Positions 47,551 through 60,000 of a stretch of 64,000 nucleotides of DNA are shown here, one piece after another. Made by a program: the position numbers and the translations under genes. Every line of letters starts with the position of its first letter. Position 1 is the stretch's first letter. This DNA comes from Aselliscus stoliczkanus (lineage: Eukaryota; Chordata; Mammalia; Chiroptera; Hipposideridae), in contig CM066731.1 of NCBI GenBank assembly GCA_033961575.1, forward strand, positions 85,643,501 to 85,707,500, written 5' to 3'. The notes beneath the pieces were generated by a model. That model made no database searches. It was given only the letters and a program-made list of their open reading frames with translations, and had not been told where the DNA came from.

Positions 47551-50500
47551 CACGCTTTCTATATTTTAAGAAATACTTGTCTTCATGTTTGAAAACATGC
47601 CAGTGTTTCTTAATGCAACCCCAATCCAAATCTGAATGTTGCAATAAACTAATAATTGCCTTGGATGATGCTATGATTCTTCTCAAAAATGTTAGATATT
47701 TAAGAGCAATGATGATTATTGTGAACAGTTTTAGATAGACTGGTTTCGATTAAAAGGAAGTGATATCTACTGTTTATCTCACTAAACATTGAAGTATTTT
47801 TTGTTATATATTTAAAATAATCTCTTTTTGATCAAGTTCCATCACAGACCCTGGTGACTGGGATGATTTAATTTGCTATGTTGAGGCTACCGTGCCACAA
47901 AGTTGCAGATTTTTTATGCAGCAGCGCTTTTCTTGGCCTAAAAAACAAAAGAAAATCTAGAGATTTAGATCTCAATTTATATAACTATTAAATTTAAAGC
48001 AGTTGACAGTGAAGTACGAACTCATTTGTGCATCTGTTGCTCACAAGATAACTATATTTACTCAACCCAAATTCAGCATCTGTGGATAAAAATTTAACTA
48101 CAATTGAATTTTTCCCCCTCACCCACTCACTCCCTTTTCTCAAGTATTTTCATTTTTGAACAAAATTCATTTCATTAAATCCTGATATTTTCAGAATTCT
48201 TAAGCAAAATAAGAAGGCTCAATTCAGGAAATTACAAGAGCCTTATTTTTAACCTTTTGTTCTGGGACAGAATAATGACATGCTACTAGTAATAACAACT
48301 AGGAAAATAAATCATAGCAATTATCTGAATCATTCTTGTTTGTAAAATTAACAAACCTATGAAATGGTAATCTTTGAATACTCATACATTTTAAGAAAAG
48401 TGTGAAATAGTTTTTTCTTTGTCTATTGTTATAAAAGTTCCTTCCAGTACAATTTAATCAATTTTCCATACTAAGAATACAAAAGAAAGCTTTTATTAGG
48501 AGAGAGCTCAATTTTCACTGAATTGTTTGTAACATAGTTTGTAACTAGATTCAGTAAAAAATAGAAATTACCCTGATGATTCAAAAATAATGACTCAAGT
48601 TTATAAAATATAATGCTACCTTTAAAAAATCAGTTATTGGAAAATGAGAATTATTATAGGCCAGTTACAAAGTAAATGGCTATGCCATCCATGAATCCCT
48701 GTTTCAGTTATTACTGATGACCAATTTTATGGAGCTGACATAAGCACATTATTTTATTTATTTTATACAGTTGTTTTCTAGCCAGTCTCTTCAATCTGTA
48801 GGTGAAATCAATTATAATTTCTGTAGTGGGATGTTTCAATTATATTCTGAGAAATTCAGATATTTCTGAGTTTTCTTTAAGATTGTTGAAGTGCTTGGAC
48901 AGTAATTTCTTGAAATGGCACTATTTAATTTGAGAGGACTTCTCCTGAGCAAAGAGTTTTACATCTAATGATGACTTATCCAAGGGAGGAGAAGTGAAAT
49001 GGTGAGTACATCATCATTTTTTGTCTTCAGTTCTTAATCTAGGTGTCATAAAATTCATATCCACTGAGTGGGCAGAATCTTTTTCATTAAACTTTGTCTC
49101 ACATTCAAGACCCGGTATCACTGCTTTGGGGTTTCTCTGACATAATGTGACACACAAGGAAGAGACTCAATCTCTCCCATTTTGTATTTTGTAAAAATTT
49201 GAAATTCTAATTGTTTGGGGGCATCAAACACTCAAAATTCTTTGCATGAAAGAAAACCTCATGAACAGTTGCAGAAAATATTCAGGATTTATCATGTCTG
49301 GAAAAGCAGTAGCAACCATAAGAAGGGACATTGCTAAAACCTTTATTGGTAGAATATGAAAGAGAACCACAGAAAGACACCTGATCCCAAGGTTAATTTA
49401 TCATCAACTCAAGATCTATGAAAATGGTGTCCTGGGTGCTCATGTGAGGCTTCCATTGGGAACTCCCTAAATTCTTGAAACAAGAGAGGATCTATGCAGA
49501 GGGGTGAAGTTCTTATGAGGGCATGTGGAAATCAAAAGAAAGAAAGATTCCAATTACATTTCAAACAGCAGCTGTTTTCCGTGACGTTTTCATGCTAAGC
49601 TTCTGAAAGCTTTCCCCATGGAGTTCATTTTGCATTTTCCAATGCCTGAGGGTAGAGCTAGAGATGTAAGGTAAAGCAAAGCTCTTGGGCTGTATTTGTA
49701 ACACGTTCAGCTTTTCCAATATAGCCAAAGGGGACTGGAGCTGAGGTTGAGACAAAATACCTGAGTTTCATTTCTGACTGTCACGGATTCTTCACTGCCC
49801 TCGTGGATTTCTGTGACCATAACTGTGTATCCATTTTTTTCTCCTCTATAACATGTGGAGTTACAGTATGTCACTGCAAAGTACTTTGAGGTAATAAATG
49901 AAAATCACTATAACTATTATAAAATGTAATAAAATGAATGCCATTTTCTATTGAAAAGGTCCGCTTTTCAGGCACTAGTTGGGATACTATAAATACATGA
50001 CCAATGTCAGCGTCTTCGTCCTGTGACTTCTGAACAAAGTACTGATCTTATAATTCATGTAAAGGGAAGTTAGGATTCATTTTTGTTTTCACAGTATTCT
50101 ATATACTATCTTCTCATTGTGGACTTCATAAATAGCTGCTAATTCAAGAAAAATTCTTCCCATCCTTTTAATGTAATATTTAATTAAATCAGCATTCATA
50201 CATTCATAATAATACACTTAAGACTATATTCTGTTACAAGCTGGGATTGCTGGCTTGTTACATTTCCTTTTCAATATATCTAATCAAAATGGAACCAGGA
50301 AAGTTCATCTTATCTCAGATCTGAAGAGTACAAAGTAAAAAGCTTGGATCAAAAGTTTTTGAGAATAAAATACTAATTCCTGGTCTACAGACACCTTGCT
50401 GTGTGATCATAGGAAATTCTTACTTCCTCTTAACTTTTTACTTCTTCCACCTTTCAAATCAACACTATAATGCTTTCCACATCTACATTAAAAAAACATT

Positions 50501-51794
50501 ATTCACTCTCACTTCCAACCATGATAATGGAACTTTTAAGAGGTTAATCCTATCACTGAGAAAAACTATAAAGAATGAATAGAATACATAAAACAACTGT
50601 TTAAAGACAGGAAAATAACAATGCAGGTAAAAGGGAAGTACACCAGCTGAGTCCCCATTCATTTCTGGTTTTGCCTCAGAAAATTTGCCAATCACATTAT
50701 AGGGAAATGAAAGCTATAGTTGCCTGAAGATTTGGGCAATCAAACGGAAGAGAAAAATAGTTTGGAGTTCAAAGCTCCTAGAACGACAAAAATTTAAGGG
50801 GCACAAGCACCAGAGGCAAGGAACCAAAAAGTGAGCCTGGAATTCGTAGGTAGTTTTTCCTATTTAGACATTGTCCAATTCTTACACTCTGTGTGCAAGC
50901 TGAAACTTCTAAAAAGAAGGTGAAGAACTGTATCTGAGGAGCTAAAAATCTGAGAAAATATTTTGGCAGCCTTGCTACTAAGAAATTAGAATTCTAGACT
51001 GGTCATGGAGGTAAAAAAGCAAAGAAATCAAGAGAGGAAGGAAAAAAAGAAGGGAAGGAGGGAGGGAGGGAGGGAGAGAGGGAGGGAGGAAGGAAGGAAG
51101 GAAGGAAGGAAGGAAGGAAGGAAGGAAGGAAGGAAGGAAGAAACTTGCTATTTCTGATGCTCAATTTCACATTCAAAGGTTCTAAAAGAAATAAATATTC
51201 TTATTGACACAAAAAAGCAGGATTTTTCTGAGGAAGAAATGATCTCTGATCTTTCAAGTGTCAGATGCCCCCAAGTAGTACACTGTCAATATTGGATTTA
51301 CCAAAACTAATTTTAAATTTTAAAATGTCATTTCAATTTACGTTCTCTCAGCTCAAAATTATGTGCAGAAAAAGACATTTTGTTTGCCTAAGGAGCAGGT
51401 CACTGGAACCTTCAAAGCCCCTTTGAAAGGTGAAAATTGTTTTATATCTGGGGAATCCAATATTTATTTGAGCCAGTAGAGTAGTCTGGTGCATAACAGT
51501 GAAATATTTGGTTCAAATGGTGTTAAATAAAGAAGAGAAATAATACACATATGGGAATCTGAACTTTTTAGTTAAGGATGTGGCTTTCACAAGTATTTCT
51601 TTATTTCTTACAGGTATTTTTTTCTCTTACATCAAGTCATTGCCCTCAACATAGCATCCTTGTACAATATTAACCCACATGAACTTATGGTCTCCAACAA
51701 ATATTTTTGTTGACATTTTCCCCCTAAATCTTTGATGCAGATAACCATTTTAATGTATCAAGGTTGAAATTATGAATACAATTATTTCACTCTA
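47551..51794. other. Long stretch, mostly unrecognised
   Basis: About 4.2 kb of low-GC DNA. A weak MIR-like stretch may lie at 49745-49910, and 50500-50830 may be an old L1 5' UTR. A GGAA tract lies at 51028-51142. No gene is supported. Confidence 0.45.
51028..51142. repeat. GGAA/GGGA microsatellite
   Basis: gggaggga units change into a pure run of ggaa units (51088-51139). Confidence 0.96.
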
Positions 51795-51940
51795 CATTAA
51801 TTTTAGGATCAGAAAGGACCTTAGAAATCAATTTGTTTCATCCCCTTTGTATATTAGAAAAAATGAGGTGAGAAAGGTGAGCTGAGTTGATGAAGCTCAC
51901 ATAACTTTTTCATGTTAAAACTAGAACCTGATTTTTTTGA
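51795..51940 (-). mobile_element. MIR-type SINE, antisense
   Basis: aggatcagaaaggaccttag, ttcatcccctttgtatatta, gaaaaaatgaggtgagaaag, gaagctcacataact and aactagaacctgat follow the antisense MIR/MIR3 order. Confidence 0.6.
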
Positions 51941-52302
51941 CCATTATTTTTTTTTTCTTTCTCCAATAGGCTATTGCACAACTAGCGTAAAATCAGCATC
52001 AAAATAGGACTCAAATCTATTCACTCTCAGCACTTTCTTCCAGATCTATTCTCCCACATTGAAGTTTCACATGAAATGCTGCATTAAGAACTACAAAATC
52101 AATGAATACTTCCTTTGTTAACAGTAAGTCTAAAAGCCACAGATTTGAGTAACAGCTGAAGGATTTCAGAAGAGAAAGTTTGTATATGGCTCATGGCAAT
52201 TAGGAGTACCTTTATAGAAGTCAGAGGAGTGGTGAACTCTGACAGGTAAATTTGTTAAGGGTAGGTTTAGGCAGTCTTCATTGCAAGGTCCAATCACGTG
52301 GA

Positions 52303-54493
52303 CTTTTTTTGTTTTGTTTTGCTTTTCAGTTCCCATTAGAAGAGTTTATTTATTTCTAACAATAATGATGAAAAGGAGTTAGATTAAAGTGTTTATTTAT
52401 CTCCATGTTATGCAGTTACAGGCAGTTCTTCCACTTCTTTCCACTTCTATGTTTTATTTGAAAAATAAGTAAACTTTCCATTTTTATAATCTGATAATTG
52501 TTGTTATAACAAAGGAAACAGTGAACAAGTTGAATGGTCACCTGTAAAGGAGGAATTGGCTCAGAAAACACACCGTTTAAACACACTGCATAGTATAATA
52601 AATCCATTGTCACCACATATACAGAACATCCACCATGACATTCAAAGTGACCATCCCAACATTGCAGCCCCAGCTGTGGCTTATCCTTTCTGGAAATGGT
52701 TGCGGGCACTTCCAGGGAGAAGCAGTCTGGTTGGGGCTGCCCTCCCCACTCCTGCAGCCCCTACTGTTTCCCACTGTCTCCATGGAGTCTGAGAGTATGG
52801 TCTGGGTGTCCTGCTTCAGGGAGCCCTGTTTCAGGGATGCCCTGCCTCAGGCCTGAGTGAGAGGCCATGGAGGCAACACAGGAAGGAACTGGAAACATAA
52901 GCATTTTTTGGTTTTTAGAAGGAAAAAAAGCAAACTATTTTAGATTAAAGTGGGGGATGAAAACATTTATAAGAATAAAGCCTAACTCTGAAGTTATAAG
53001 TGCAACGCAAACACAGGAAGATGTCCATGGGATGCCAGGCCTGGGCTGTTTGATGCCGGGTTTCTGTGTAACTGAAGCGTGTTGGGTGTCTGTGCCTTCT
53101 TCCTCACAGTGTAAGGGCCACAAATACTCCCATTCCTTTGGTGGTATTCTTATCTCAGTGCTGGAGAGAGATGGGTCAGGAAGCTGTTCCATGCTCCTGC
53201 AGGAGGTTAAAGTCCTCTGCCCCACCCCTACCCCCACCTCCAAACAAACAAAATCAGTGCCCCCAGACCCCAGAGGCCCTCCAGTGGAGAGCCCAGGTTC
53301 CAGCCTTTCTTGGGATGGCATTCTGAGCCCACGAAATAAAATGTCCCAGCCCTTGCCAGGCTGGCAGATGGCTGAGCTCCCGGGTCTGTACCTGTGAAAC
53401 GTCATCCCAGCATCTAAGGCTCACCTAGGCTGTTGAGAAAGCAGAGGTGAGTGGGGCTACATCATGTTTGGCACATCTAACTCACCTGTTTGCACCAGCT
53501 ACCTCCGTCCCCTTGTCTCAGGTGGCGCTTCGCAGGGCCATGTTTAGATCTGAGTAACATGATCATTAACCAGTCCTCCCCACCCACCCCACCTGAGAGA
53601 TACAACGCAGAAAGGGGGCACTGGCCAAGGGGACCTGGGGCAAATCCTGAGAAGGGTGTGGCGTTTATGGATAGATGGACTAAGGGGGGTGGATCATGAG
53701 CCAGGCTGAGGCAGGGTCCCAAGCGCATCTGCACGCTCACTCATCTTTCACGAGGAGTTGCTGCTAGGCAGCCTCCTTGATGCTCTGAAGCTGGCGGGCC
53801 TCCCACTTCACTATGCTCTCTGGTACAGCAGCCAGTTTCATTGGGGGCCTCTGCTCAGTGGAACTCTGGAAAATCCAAGTCTCCTGGTCAGCTCCCTGGA
53901 GATTCTTCCTGCTGCTGCCATCACCATCATCGCTGGGCAACTCAGGCTGGCCTGGGTGGCTCTTCCTCAAGAGCCTGGAGATTCTAGTTGGGCCCTAGCT
54001 GCCCACTGGACTCCACAGAGGTTCAGATAGTAGAAAGGCACCTCTTTCTGAGGGGTGACAGCAGGATCTGGGAAGAGCATGCAGGCAATGAGGACCCATC
54101 AGCAGGGCCCCCTCCCTGGTGGTAGGAGACATGGCTGGGTAGCCTCCTGCACCAGTGAAAGGAGCCTTCCTTCATGATGTTGTGCTTTGGGAAGGACCGT
54201 CGCCAAAGATGGCCATCTTGGCACTGAAGGAAGGCCCTTATCCTCAGAGGAGCTCCAGCTAGGAACCTGCACCCTGGTTCCATCTGGCTTCCAGTGAGAT
54301 AGTCAACACGGACAGCAGCTCTGGACATTTTTGTATAGGTGCAGGATCCTAGCTTTGATAAGTGATGGTAAAAGGGGATATTTTTTTGGAGTACCTCCAG
54401 CACTTTGTCAGGGCTCTGAGTTAGTGGCTGAGGGGAATTTGTTACACATATGACAAGCCAAAGTGTCCTAACAGTAAACTGCCCGGCTAAATG
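52303..54493 (-). pseudogene. GC-rich candidate retrocopy or terminal exon, unidentified
   Basis: This block is clearly richer in GC than its surroundings. On the minus strand it ends with mRNA-like signals: gataaataaac (52392-52397), then gaaataaataaactc (two overlapping AATAAA, 52345-52354), and about 15 bases later an A-rich tail gcaaaacaaaacaaaaaaag (52304-52323). At the other end the minus strand has an open frame of about 156 codons (54493 down to 54026) reading SPDKVLEVLQKNIPFYHHLS and then LGSCTYTKMSRAAVRVDYLT. A second minus-strand frame at 53764-53970 ends with PPMKLAAVPESIVKWEARQL-QSIKEAA-stop and looks like a protein C-terminus. The two frames differ, which suggests a frameshift. 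I do not recognise the protein. No flanking duplication was found, so a real terminal exon or chance cannot be excluded. Confidence 0.42.
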
Positions 54494-54697
54494 CTATTTC
54501 AGCAAAAATAAAAAGCATTGATTTATCTGATGCCTGGGTTGTACTGCTGCTTTGCCTGCTCATCTTTTCTACCTTTATCACCACAGAAATTATATAAAAA
54601 GTCACTATAGAATGATTGGTAGTGAATATTACCTATTTGGCAGGCATACTTAGTGTTGGTTCACAGCCTCAAAATCACACTCTCCTATATTCTCTCA

Positions 54698-54699
<2 letters not shown>

Positions 54700-54764
<65 letters not shown>

Positions 54765-54777
54765 TCTCTCTCTCTCT
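54700..54777. repeat. CT microsatellite
   Basis: About 78 bp of tc units with one cc interruption. Confidence 0.97.
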
Positions 54778-55084
54778 GCCCTTAGGTTGCAAGCTTATTA
54801 GTTCACTGAATTGAAAGTCTGTGTTAATAAGGGACATCCTCACTTTATATTATCACCTTGATGCATCTCCCACTCACCACTCTGTTCCTTATCCACAGAC
54901 GTGACTTTCCCCGTGGAATTGATGTTGTATATTTTGACCCTAACAATAGAGTTGAACAAGTCATTAGGTATGAATAAATCAATACTAACCCATTTCTTTT
55001 TACATTTCTTCCTTTTTGCTTTCTTTCCTCTTTCATGCATTAAAAAACACCCTTGAGAGCCAATGTTATTCTATGTGTGACTGT

Positions 55085-55436
55085 GTTAAATTCTGAAGAT
55101 ACAAAGAAGGAAGATCTAGTCCCTGCTCTCCTGGAACTCTGAGCTGCTTTGGGAGCACGTTGGGAAGACAACACAGTAAGCACAAAGGCAGGAGACATAG
55201 GTGAGCCTTCTATGTTCTAGGAAACAGCAAAGCATGGAGATAGCACAGAATCTCAGGGCATGAATGGAAGAGAGGGACCTGATTATAGTGGCCATTCTCA
55301 ACTGAGAACCCTGAGCCCAAAGGGATGAAATGACTTGCCAAAGGCAACTCAGTACATAAGTGGCTGAGCCATCTCTTAAACTCATCCTGACTCCAAGTTC
55401 TACCCTCTTGACAAATACCATACTACCTCTATACAT
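55085..55436. mobile_element. L2-like then MIR-like ancient repeats
   Basis: 55085-55180 (ctgaagatacaaagaaggaa, gtccctgctctcctggaact) resembles L2 on the plus strand. 55300-55436 (gggatgaaatgacttgccaa, ataagtggctgagccatctc, ctcatcctgactccaagttc) resembles antisense MIR/MIR3. Borders are approximate. Confidence 0.55.
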
Positions 55437-55610
55437 CTACTTTAGGCATCACCTTATGTTTGCTTTTAGTCCTATGTCTTTCCAGTCTTTTGAGAGCTTT
55501 ACAGTTTTATTGAGATCTCCATTACTGCAACCTCAAATTCCTAGGCTTGATTTTCACCGTTATAACCTTATAATCCTAAATTTTCTTGAATTGAAATTGT
55601 AAAACAAGAA

Positions 55611-57660
55611 CTATGAGATCCAAGATGGTGGAGTAGACAAAAACTGTGCTTGCCTTAATCTGTGAACACATCAAAATTATAATTAACTTATAGAACAATC
55701 AACCTGGAGAACCATCTGAAGTCTAGCTGAACAGCAGCTTTATAACTAAGGATATAAAGAAGAAGGCACATCAACACTGGTAGGAGGACATAAAACAAGC
55801 TGGTCCCACACCAGGTATGGTGGTTCAAAATTGGGAGATATCTTGGCCACAGAGATTCTCCACAAAGGAGTGAGGGACTCCAGACCACTATACCATGTTT
55901 CCTAGTCTGGAGTACTGATACCAGGAAGAGGAGCTTGCACAACTTCTGGCTGTGAAAAACAGTGGTGATTCTAAGCATCTGCGTGGAACAGAAGGCTGTG
56001 GGAAACACAGACATTCCTTTAAAGGGCCTGTGCAGGCATTCACCCTGGGCTCTGGTGGACGGACGGTGACTCTGGAGGTATCAGAGACATGGGGAGAGAT
56101 TGAATTGTGTAACTTCAGGGCAAGGACTAGAGGGACCCTCCCTACTTTCCCTGTGTGGCAGCATCCTTCTTCACTGCAGCTGGCAGGCAGGGGCCATCTT
56201 TCCTGTGCTGAACCCACCTCCACAGGCCAAATCTGAATCTGATTGGCCTGGTGAGCTATGTTGCTCCATCCTGCTGACTCATTGAGACCCTGCCTTACCC
56301 AACTTGAATACCGCAGGAAGCTTTATCAGTAGCTGAACCTTAAGGTGGCAGCAGGCCTCAGAGTGTCCAAGCTTTTGGCAAAGCTAACGCAGACCTGGTA
56401 CTAATGGCAGCTCTTCTCTGTTTACAGTGCAGCCTTTCCCATGCACCTCCAGGTACAGCATAGTCGGCAACCAACTGTAGATCACTTTGTAGCTCCTACC
56501 AGGTTCTCCCTGGCCAATCACTAGTAGTGGCTGACCTGGGTCTGCACTGGAGCCCCTCCCAAAAGGCCTCAGAAACAACACACTTAGAGGTTGGCCTCAG
56601 ACCACAGCAGGGCACTACTCAAGCACCAGAGCCTGCTGGGGTGAATTCTTCTCCATGGGTTAAGCCCCCTGCACAGCAGCCAGTCAGCTATGGATGCAGC
56701 CAAACCCCACAGCCAGTCAGTCTTCAGGTCAATACCACCCAATGACATGCCAAAAACAATCAAGGCTCAATTATAAAAGAAGGGACGGAGCACACAACCC
56801 ACACAAGGGACACTCCTGGAGCACCGAGCTCAGGTGACCACCAGGGAGACTGGACCACTGGGCCCCATAGTATACCCACTATATAAAGCCACCCGGCAAG
56901 AATGGGAGACATAGCAGTCCCACCTAATACATACAAACAAACACAGTGAGGCATCCAAAATTAAGAAACAAAGTACATCTTAAATGAAAGAACAGGGAAA
57001 GACTCCATACAAAAAACTAAACATAGTAGAGGCAAGCAATCTATCAGATACAGAGTTTTCAAAACAATGGTTATAAGGGTGCTCAAGAAACTTAGTGAGA
57101 ACTTCAACAAAGAGATAGCAAATATTAAAATGGACATAGAAACCATAAGAAAGAACCAGTCAGAAGTGAAGAATACAATAACTGAAATGAAGAATGCACT
57201 GGAAGGAATCACCAGCAGACTAGATGAAGCAGAGGATTGGATCAGTGATTTGAAAGATAAGGTAGCATAAAATACCCAAATTATATAAATTATATAAATG
57301 TCTTGAATTATATAATTGTCTTACTACTATGAGGTACACCTGAAATTAATATAAAATAATATTGAATGCCAACTGTAATTGAAAAATTAAAAAGGATAGA
57401 AAAGATGAAGGAGAATAAGAGGTTCAAATCTCCAGGTATAAAACAAGTAAGTCATGGTGATGTAACGCACAGCACAGGGAATATAGTCAATAATATTGTG
57501 ATAGTATGGTACAGTGTCAGATAGTTGCTGGACTTATCATGGTGATCACTTCTTTATGTATATAAATGTTGAATAACCACTGTGCACACCTGAAGCTAAT
57601 ATAATATTGTATGCTAGGTATATTTTTAATAAAAAATTTAAAAGATAAAAAGAAAATCCC
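55611..57660 (+). mobile_element. LINE-1 with 5' and 3' ends, middle deleted
   Basis: The copy begins with an L1 5' UTR (gagatccaagatggtggagt, tcaaaattataattaactta), runs to the start of ORF1 (57067-57270), then passes near 57277 into 3' UTR sequence (gaggtacacctgaaattaat, tgatgtaacgcacagcacag, cacacctgaagctaatataa) and an A-rich tail. The 9-bp duplication aaacaagaa lies at 55602-55610 and 57661-57669, so it was one insertion. Most of ORF1 and all of ORF2 are missing. The 3' UTR end motif occurs twice (about 57332 and 57586). Confidence 0.85.
57067..57270 (+). pseudogene. L1 ORF1 N-terminal piece (coiled coil)
   Basis: ORF1 encodes the RNA-binding trimeric chaperone of L1. This 67-codon frame holds a heptad-rich stretch (for example KNTITEMKNALEGITSRLDE then AEDWISDLKDKVA) typical of the ORF1 coiled coil. 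The RRM and C-terminal domains are absent because of the deletion described for this L1. Confidence 0.85.
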
Positions 57661-57929
57661 AAACAAGAAACACTATTCTTCACTTTATATTTCACATTCA
57701 TACATCCCCTGGTTTTCATTTTCTTAGTCATCCTCACTTCAAATTAAAGCTGACTAGTACATTGTATCCACATAACCAATCAATCCAGAGGCCTCTTAGC
57801 TGAAGGTGGGAGGGGCTGCTTCCCTTTCTCATCTCCCACCCTCAGGTTATTTACTTGCTCCACACAGAGTCCCCTGATGGATAATTACTATTGGAAAGCT
57901 ACAGCATGAGGTTTATATACAAACAATAT

Positions 57930-58045
57930 TTACAGATTAGAACACGGGAGCCTAACTTCCCCAAGACTCCAAAAGAGAAAGCAGTGGGGAAGAAGCTTGA
58001 ACTCAAGACTTCTGGTTTTATGATGTTATCTCTAAACCACAAAAT
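57930..58045 (-). mobile_element. Possible MIR-type fragment
   Basis: ttacagattagaacacggga, ccaagactccaaaagagaaa and aactcaagacttctggtttt weakly follow the antisense MIR order. Confidence 0.35.
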
Positions 58046-58099
58046 TTAAGGTTTATCTTCAACATCTTTTCAGTCATCACTCCCAGCCAGCTCTCATGT

Positions 58100-59785
58100 T
58101 GCAAAACATCCTTACAACCATGTCTAGAGGGGCAGGGTTGAGGGAAGTCTTTGCCTTTGGGTTCCACTGAGGAATACAGACAGCTGGAAAAAATACTGTT
58201 TTCAAACTTGCAGAAATTGCCAGGTTAAAAGGAAGGTCACAACTTTTCCTGAATACCTGAGCTTACTGTGGTTGCAGGGCAACAGACATATCCAAAATAG
58301 GAAGACAGGTGGCTTTAGGGGCAGAGGAAACAGCAGCACTGGCTTACCTGTACACAAGTAAAAAGAGTTCTTCTAAGGCACTGGTCACTTGGGGGGTATG
58401 CCAGCTTATAAGGACTGTCTGGGGAGGGTGAAATCTCCTGGGGCCATGAATAGAGGTGAAGGCCAGACCCTTAACGCCATAAGATGTTCCCAGATAAGGT
58501 TAGGAGAGTCATCAAAAAGTCTCCTTCATATTTCAAACTAAAACTATGGGGGTGGAACAGTAGCTGCTTCTGGAGAGGTGGGAATCTAAGGAGATTCTCG
58601 TCCTTGTCTGTGGTACAGAACAAAATCCCTAATCTGTGGAGGGAGAGCAATAAACACAGCTGAGCTGGAAGTACCAGTGGATACCCATTGCACCTGAGAA
58701 AGTTGAGCAAAAGTCATTCTAAACCTGAGGGAGCATCAATAATAGCTTTTGGAGTCAGAATTAAAGGAAGAGAGGGGAACATTGAAAAGACAACATCCTC
58801 AAGGTCCAGGGACATGGGGTTTGTATGAAAATGAAAACAGAAAATGCCCCCACAGTGACCAACTCCCATGCTAACAACTACCTCCTGAAATGGAACTTGC
58901 AAAAGACAGACATTGAAGAGATACTGGAAAAAAGATCTCTGCCAAACCAGCCCCACATTAAACCCAAACTATCCCCTAGATAATTTAACAGTTGGGACAC
59001 GCAGGGCAGCCACCACTACAACAAACAACAAACAAAACAACAACCACCAAACGCAGTCCAATTTCTAATTAGATGAGCTCAAACCCCTGCCCCAGACCTA
59101 GTAAAAAGAAAAGTGTTCCCATTTCTAGGTTGTAAAATCTGTTTACCTCAGTCTTAACTCTGCTGCACAAGATAACTGGCTTATAAAAAAAAGTTAAGTA
59201 TACAAAAAAACAATAAAAACAATGCACTTTTGAGAGACCAAGCAATCATCAGAACTAGACTTATATCTGATATAGATATAGAAAATATCTGATAGGTGAT
59301 TCAAAGTAACTATGATCAATATGTTAAAGAATCACAAATCACGTATCATCTGATCTGACATATTTAAATTGGCACATAAACAAAAATATATAAACTCAGT
59401 TTAATAAAAATCCATTAGACACACACAAATCAAAGGATAATCTACAAAGTACCTGAAAAGTATTCTTCAAAGTATCAAAGTCATGAAAGAAAAGAAAATA
59501 CTAAGGAACCGCCACAATTCCTTAGTCGAATAGGACAACAATTAATGCAACTGGGCTTCCTTTATTCATCCTGAAATAGAAAAACAATATTAGTGGAAAT
59601 CTAGTGAAAAAATAACAAAGTCTTGGTTTAGTTAATAGTGTATAAATGTTAATTACTTAGCATTGAATTGCACTGTGTAAAATCTTAGCATTACAAGAAG
59701 CTAGCTGAAGAGTATTTGGGAACTCTCTGTACTATTTATACATTTCTTCTTTAAATCCAAAACATTTCAAGATAAAAATAAGTCC
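58100..59785 (+). mobile_element. Older LINE-1 5' region joined to a LINE 3' end
   Basis: 58560-59360 resembles the 5' UTR/ORF1 start of an old L1 (ttagatgagctcaaacccct, tttacctcagtcttaactct, ccaagcaatcatcagaacta, aactatgatcaatatgttaa). From about 59440 the sequence follows an old L1 3' UTR (agtcttggtttagttaatag, gggaactctctgtactattt, catttcaagataaaaata). ORF1 remainder and ORF2 are missing between them. 58100-58560 is probably more of the 5' UTR but is less certain. No duplication was identified. Confidence 0.55.
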
Positions 59786-59814
59786 CTGACTACCTGCTAA
59801 TATTTATCTATGTA

Positions 59815-60000
59815 GTTGGCAAATATTTATTGAATGCCTGGTATATCCTGGATATTCTATGGGGCACTAAAGAAATATTTCTTGGCTTAATGGTATTTAC
59901 AATATATCAAGGAAGAAAGATAATATACAAATACACTAACAGATACTTTGTTCCAAGCCTTGAAGGAAAGCTAGACTACAGCATGAGAAGCTATCATATG
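59815..60000 (+). mobile_element. L2 fragment
   Basis: ggcaaatatttattgaatgc, ctggtatatcctggatattc and taatggtatttacaatatat follow the L2 3' segment order. Confidence 0.65.

Noticed and set aside
52935..53405. 156-codon minus-strand open frame as an intact gene
   Set aside because: It overlaps a longer plus-strand frame and lies between the candidate C-terminus at 53764 and the poly(A) signals, so it would be 3' UTR of the candidate transcript. No domain is recognised.
54616..54801. Serine/leucine-rich peptide
   Set aside because: It is the translation of the CT microsatellite at 54700-54777.
55888..56285. Minus- and plus-strand open frames of 61-111 codons
   Set aside because: They fall in the 5' UTR of the L1 at 55611-57660, which is non-coding in the family.
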